From assembly GCF_000802245.2 (NCBI RefSeq), contig NZ_CP021080.1:3720001-3784000 (forward strand): DNA of 64,000 nucleotides. The letters run 5' to 3'. The translations under genes and the position numbers were made by a program. Source of the stretch: Streptomyces pluripotens. GTDB taxonomy: Bacteria; Actinomycetota; Actinomycetes; Streptomycetales; Streptomycetaceae. Below the pieces are notes generated by a model. It was not told the DNA's origin. It made no database searches and worked only from the letters and a program-made list of their open reading frames with translations. Shown here one piece after another: positions 61,220 through 64,000 of this stretch (positions within the stretch are counted from its first letter, which is position 1; the number at the start of each line of letters is the position of its first letter).

Positions 61220-63325
61220 ATGTCCGTGTCCAGTACTGACCAGATCGTCGTGTCCGAGAACGAGAACGAGAACGAACTCGTCGATGCGACGGCCGAGGTC
61301 ATCGAGGCCCCCGAGGCCACTGACACCCCTCAGATCACCTTCGCCGACCTCGGTCTCCCCGAGGGCGTGGTGCGCAAGCTCGCGCAGAACGGCGTGACGT
61401 CCCCCTTCCCGATCCAGGCCGCGACCATTCCGGACGCCCTGGCCGGCAAGGACATCCTCGGCCGAGGCCGCACCGGCTCCGGCAAGACCCTCTCCTTCGG
61501 CCTGCCGACCCTGGCTCAGCTGGCCGGCGGCCGCACCGAGAAGAAGCGGCCCCGCGCCGTCATCCTCACCCCGACCCGTGAGCTGGCCATGCAGGTCGCT
61601 GACGCCCTTCAGCCGTACGGCGATGTTGTCGGCCTGAAGATGAAGGTCGTCTGTGGCGGTACGTCCATGGGCAACCAGATCTACGCCCTGGAGCGCGGTG
61701 TCGACATCCTCGTCGCCACCCCGGGCCGGCTGCGCGACATCATCAACCGTGGAGCCTGCTCCCTGGAGGACGTGCAGATCGCGGTCCTCGACGAGGCGGA
61801 CCAGATGTCTGACCTGGGCTTCCTGCCCGAGGTCACCGAGTTGCTGGACCAGGTTCCGGCGGGCGGCCAGCGAATGCTGTTCTCCGCCACGATGGAGAAC
61901 GAGATCCAGACCCTGGTCGATCGTTACCTGGACAACCCCGTCTCCCACGAGGTGGACGCGGCCCAGGGCGCGGTGACGACCATGTCGCACCACATCCTCA
62001 TCGTGAAGCCCAAGGACAAGGCACCGGTCACCGCCGCGATCGCCTCCCGCAAGGGCCGCACGATCATCTTCGTCCGTACCCAGCTGGGCGCGGACCGCGT
62101 TGCCGAGCAGCTGCGCGAGGCCGGTGCCAAGGCGGACGCGCTGCACGGTGGCATGACGCAGGGCGCCCGTACCCGTACCCTGGCCGACTTCAAGGACGGT
62201 TACGTCAACGTCCTCGTCGCGACCGACGTCGCCGCACGCGGTATCCACGTCGACGGCATCGACCTGGTGCTCAACGTGGACCCGGCCGGTGACCACAAGG
62301 ACTACCTGCACCGCGCGGGCCGTACCGCGCGGGCCGGCCGTACGGGCACGGTCGTCTCGCTGTCCCTGCCCCACCAGCGGCGCCAGATCTTCCGCCTGAT
62401 GGAGGACGCCGGCGTCGACGCGGCCCGCCACATCATCCAGGGTGGTGCTGCTTTCGAGCCGGAGGTCGCCGAGATCACCGGCGCCCGTTCCATGACCGAG
62501 GTGCAGGCCGAGTCCGCGGCCAACTCCGCCCAGCAGGCCGAGCGCGAGGTCGCGCAGCTCACCAAGCAGCTGGAACGTGCCCAGCGCCGCGCCACCGAGC
62601 TGCGCGAGGAGTCCGACCGGCTCGTCGCCCGGGTCGCCCGCGAGCGTGGCGAGGACCCGGAGGCCGCCGTGGCCGAGGCCCAGGCGTCCGCCGCGCAGGC
62701 GCTGGCCGAGGCGTCCACCGCCCAGCAGCCTGCGGAGCGCGAGTCCGAGCGGGCGGAGCGTCAGACGGTCTCTGCGCCGTACGAGCGCAAGGAGCGGCGT
62801 GGCTTCGACCGCCGGGACGACCGGGGTGACCGGGGTGGCCGTGGTTTCGAGCGTCGGGATGACCGGCGTTCGTTCGACCGTGACCGTGGTTTCGAGCGTC
62901 GCGACGACCGGGGTGACCGGGGCGGCCGTGGCTTTGAGCGTCGCGACGACCGGGGTGACCGGGGCGGCCGTGGCTTTGAGCGCCGGGACGACCGGGGTGA
63001 CCGGGGCGGCCGTGGCTTTGAGCGCCGGGACGACCGGGGTGACCGGGGTGGCCGTGGTTTCGAGCGTCGGGATGACCGGCGTTCGTTCGACCGTGACCGT
63101 GCCGGCCGTTCCTTCGACCGCCGCGACGAGCGTGGCGGCTTCCGCCGTGACGAGCGTGGTGGGCACCGGGGCAGTGACCGTCCGTTCAACCGCGACCGTC
63201 GTGACGACCGCCCGGGCTTCCGTTCCGGCGGCCACGACCGCCCGTACGGTCGCCGTGATGACCACCGCGGCGCCGGTTCCTTCGGCCGTCGCGAGGACAA
63301 GCCGCGCTGGAAGCGCAACGGCTGA
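61220..63325 (+). CDS. DEAD-box RNA helicase with C-terminal RGG repeats
   Basis: 701 residues from the ATG at 61220. Q motif and Walker A in FPIQAATIPDALAGKDILGR plus GRTGSGKTLSFGLP; then ILTPTRELAMQVADAL, TPGRLRDIINRG, VLDEADQMSDLGFLPEV (DEAD), MLFSATMENEI, and the second RecA domain with TDVAARGIHVDGIDLV and HRAGRTARAGRTG. A coiled-coil region (residues 430-500) follows. The tail has at least four tandem 14-residue RRDDRGDRGGRGFE units, then more Arg/Asp-rich sequence. The tail should bind RNA and may drive condensate formation. Probable role in cold adaptation and ribosome assembly. Confidence 0.95.
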   Translation: MSVSSTDQIVVSENENENELVDATAEVIEAPEATDTPQITFADLGLPEGVVRKLAQNGVTSPFPIQAATIPDALAGKDILGRGRTGSGKTLSFGLPTLAQLAGGRTEKKRPRAVILTPTRELAMQVADALQPYGDVVGLKMKVVCGGTSMGNQIYALERGVDILVATPGRLRDIINRGACSLEDVQIAVLDEADQMSDLGFLPEVTELLDQVPAGGQRMLFSATMENEIQTLVDRYLDNPVSHEVDAAQGAVTTMSHHILIVKPKDKAPVTAAIASRKGRTIIFVRTQLGADRVAEQLREAGAKADALHGGMTQGARTRTLADFKDGYVNVLVATDVAARGIHVDGIDLVLNVDPAGDHKDYLHRAGRTARAGRTGTVVSLSLPHQRRQIFRLMEDAGVDAARHIIQGGAAFEPEVAEITGARSMTEVQAESAANSAQQAEREVAQLTKQLERAQRRATELREESDRLVARVARERGEDPEAAVAEAQASAAQALAEASTAQQPAERESERAERQTVSAPYERKERRGFDRRDDRGDRGGRGFERRDDRRSFDRDRGFERRDDRGDRGGRGFERRDDRGDRGGRGFERRDDRGDRGGRGFERRDDRGDRGGRGFERRDDRRSFDRDRAGRSFDRRDERGGFRRDERGGHRGSDRPFNRDRRDDRPGFRSGGHDRPYGRRDDHRGAGSFGRREDKPRWKRNG
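62806..63120 (+). repeat. 42-bp tandem repeats coding RGG-type units
   Basis: Four near-identical 42-bp units (beginning CGTCGCGACGACCGGGGTGA) at about 62896-63064, flanked by diverged units at 62812 and 63065 that include RRSFDRDR. All are multiples of three, so the frame is kept while the copy number can vary. Confidence 0.9.
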
Positions 63326-63382
63326 CACCGTGTCCGCGGCAACGGCCGGTAGGCGGTTGCCGCCGATCACGGGGTGACCTGG

Positions 63383-63419
63383 AAGGGCCCGTACGACTCC
63401 GCTCGTACGGGCCCTTCCG
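63383..63419 (+). terminator. terminator after the DEAD-box gene
   Basis: GAAGGGCCCGTACGA / TCGTACGGGCCCTTC perfect stem. Confidence 0.85.
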
Positions 63420-63492
63420 CGTAGGCGGCAGGGGCTTGCCCACCTCCACGGGCCACGCATGTCGCGCCCCCGGTGAGGGAATTGCTGGGGGC

Positions 63493-64000
63493 ATGACAGA
63501 TGCGAGATCAAGCGGGCTGTCGGACGAGGAACGGCTGGCCCAGCTCGGTTACACCCAGGCCCTCGCCCGTCGTATGTCGGCGTTCTCGAACTACGCCGTC
63601 TCCTTCACGATCATCTCGGTGCTTTCCGGCTGTCTCACCCTGTACCTCTTCGGCATGACCACCGGCGGTCCAGCGGTGATCACCTGGGGTTGGGTGGCGG
63701 TGGGCCTGATGACACTGTTCGTGGGCCTGTCGATGGCCGAGATCTGCTCCGCCTACCCGACCTCGGCCGGCCTGTACTTCTGGGCCCACCGTCTGGCACC
63801 CCCGCATTCGGCGGCGGCCTGGGCGTGGTTCACGGGCTGGTTCAACGTGCTGGGCCAGGTGGCGGTGACCGCGGGCATCGACTTCGGCGCGGCCTCCTTC
63901 CTGGGCGCGTACCTCAACTTGCAGTTCGGCTTCGAGGTGACTCCGGGCCGCACGGTGCTGCTGTTCGCGGCAATCCTCCTCCTGCACGGCCTGCTGAACA
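63493..64000 (+). CDS. APC-superfamily amino acid permease, 5' part
   Basis: The first 169 codons are present; the gene runs off the window. ERLAQLGYTQALARRMSAFS then NYAVSFTIISVLSGCLTLYL begins the first helix, followed by GPAVITWGWVAVGLMTLFVG, MAEICSAYPTSAGLYFWAHR (the conserved APC loop) and WFNVLGQVAVTAGIDFGAAS. This pattern fits the GABA/choline-type amino acid permeases of actinomycetes. Substrate cannot be set from this part. Start ATG 63493. Confidence 0.9.
   Translation, partial: MTDARSSGLSDEERLAQLGYTQALARRMSAFSNYAVSFTIISVLSGCLTLYLFGMTTGGPAVITWGWVAVGLMTLFVGLSMAEICSAYPTSAGLYFWAHRLAPPHSAAAWAWFTGWFNVLGQVAVTAGIDFGAASFLGAYLNLQFGFEVTPGRTVLLFAAILLLHGLLN

Noticed and set aside
62806..63120. 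Possible CRISPR-like repeat array
   Set aside because: Units are contiguous with no spacers and encode an in-frame RGG tail.
60956..63511. Minus-strand open frame of 851 codons opposite the DEAD-box gene
   Set aside because: Antisense; its VTPVVPALKATAAP-like repeats are just the reverse reading of the RGG repeats.

Overview
The window is high-GC streptomycete chromosome. It holds about 38 kb of ordinary core (25.94-64 kb) and about 26 kb of accessory DNA stacked behind a serine tRNA (1-25.85 kb). The host is identified by the gene content: bldC, lsr2, valine dehydrogenase, dnaX next to the SRP RNA, a dispersed de novo purine set (purD, purC, purSQL, purF, purM), an HrpA helicase and many GTG starts.

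Accessory part. A 55-bp sequence identical to the 3' part of tRNA-Ser(GGA) occurs at 1301-1355, 11867-11921 and, inside the intact tRNA, at 25847-25901. It delimits two tandem elements plus the right end of a third. The leftmost stretch carries an integrase stub next to the first att copy. Element A (1301-11866) is a conflict island. It has an ESX-like small protein with a toxin and a putative immunity gene, a toxin tip with an Imm35 gene, toxin and regulator debris, a dead IS481 copy, an intact-looking ISAs1 copy and an XhoI/PaeR7I-like restriction-modification pair. Element B (11867-25846) carries a HEAT-repeat gene facing a zinc-ribbon gene. It also carries a minus-strand operon of small proteins, a radical SAM/SPASM enzyme and a 70-residue Cys-tailed peptide, followed by an APH-fold kinase. 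A divergent XRE regulator and a SLOG-like protein come next, then a relaxase with a truncated mobC fused to an integrase stub, and a nuclease gene split by an IS3-family element. Neither element has a full integrase. Each has its own pair of terminal tandem repeats that look like integrase arm sites, so both look like cis-mobilizable remnants.

Core part. From 25.94 kb: tRNA-Ser, SRP RNA, dnaX, purD, a degenerate M48-like membrane protein, a dimethylformamidase-like protein, purC, tRNA-Gly, a NarL-type two-component system with an ABC exporter, a second tRNA-Gly(GCC), a structurally odd tRNA-Gly(TCC), lsr2, purS-purQ-purL, a DinB/mycothiol-type protein, a META lipoprotein, purF, purM, a DUF3073 gene, vdh, a conserved unknown, bldC, a DUF6274-like gene, tRNA-Asp, hrpA, a second integrase stub near tRNA-Phe and tRNA-Asp, tRNA-Glu, a metallophosphoesterase, a small zincin, a lipoprotein, a DEAD-box helicase with RGG repeats, and the start of an APC permease.

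Best candidates for something new: the radical SAM / peptide / kinase operon (15.2-18.4 kb), the aberrant tRNA-Gly (39236-39307) and the toxin modules of element A. All family assignments come from reading the sequence; no database search was run.
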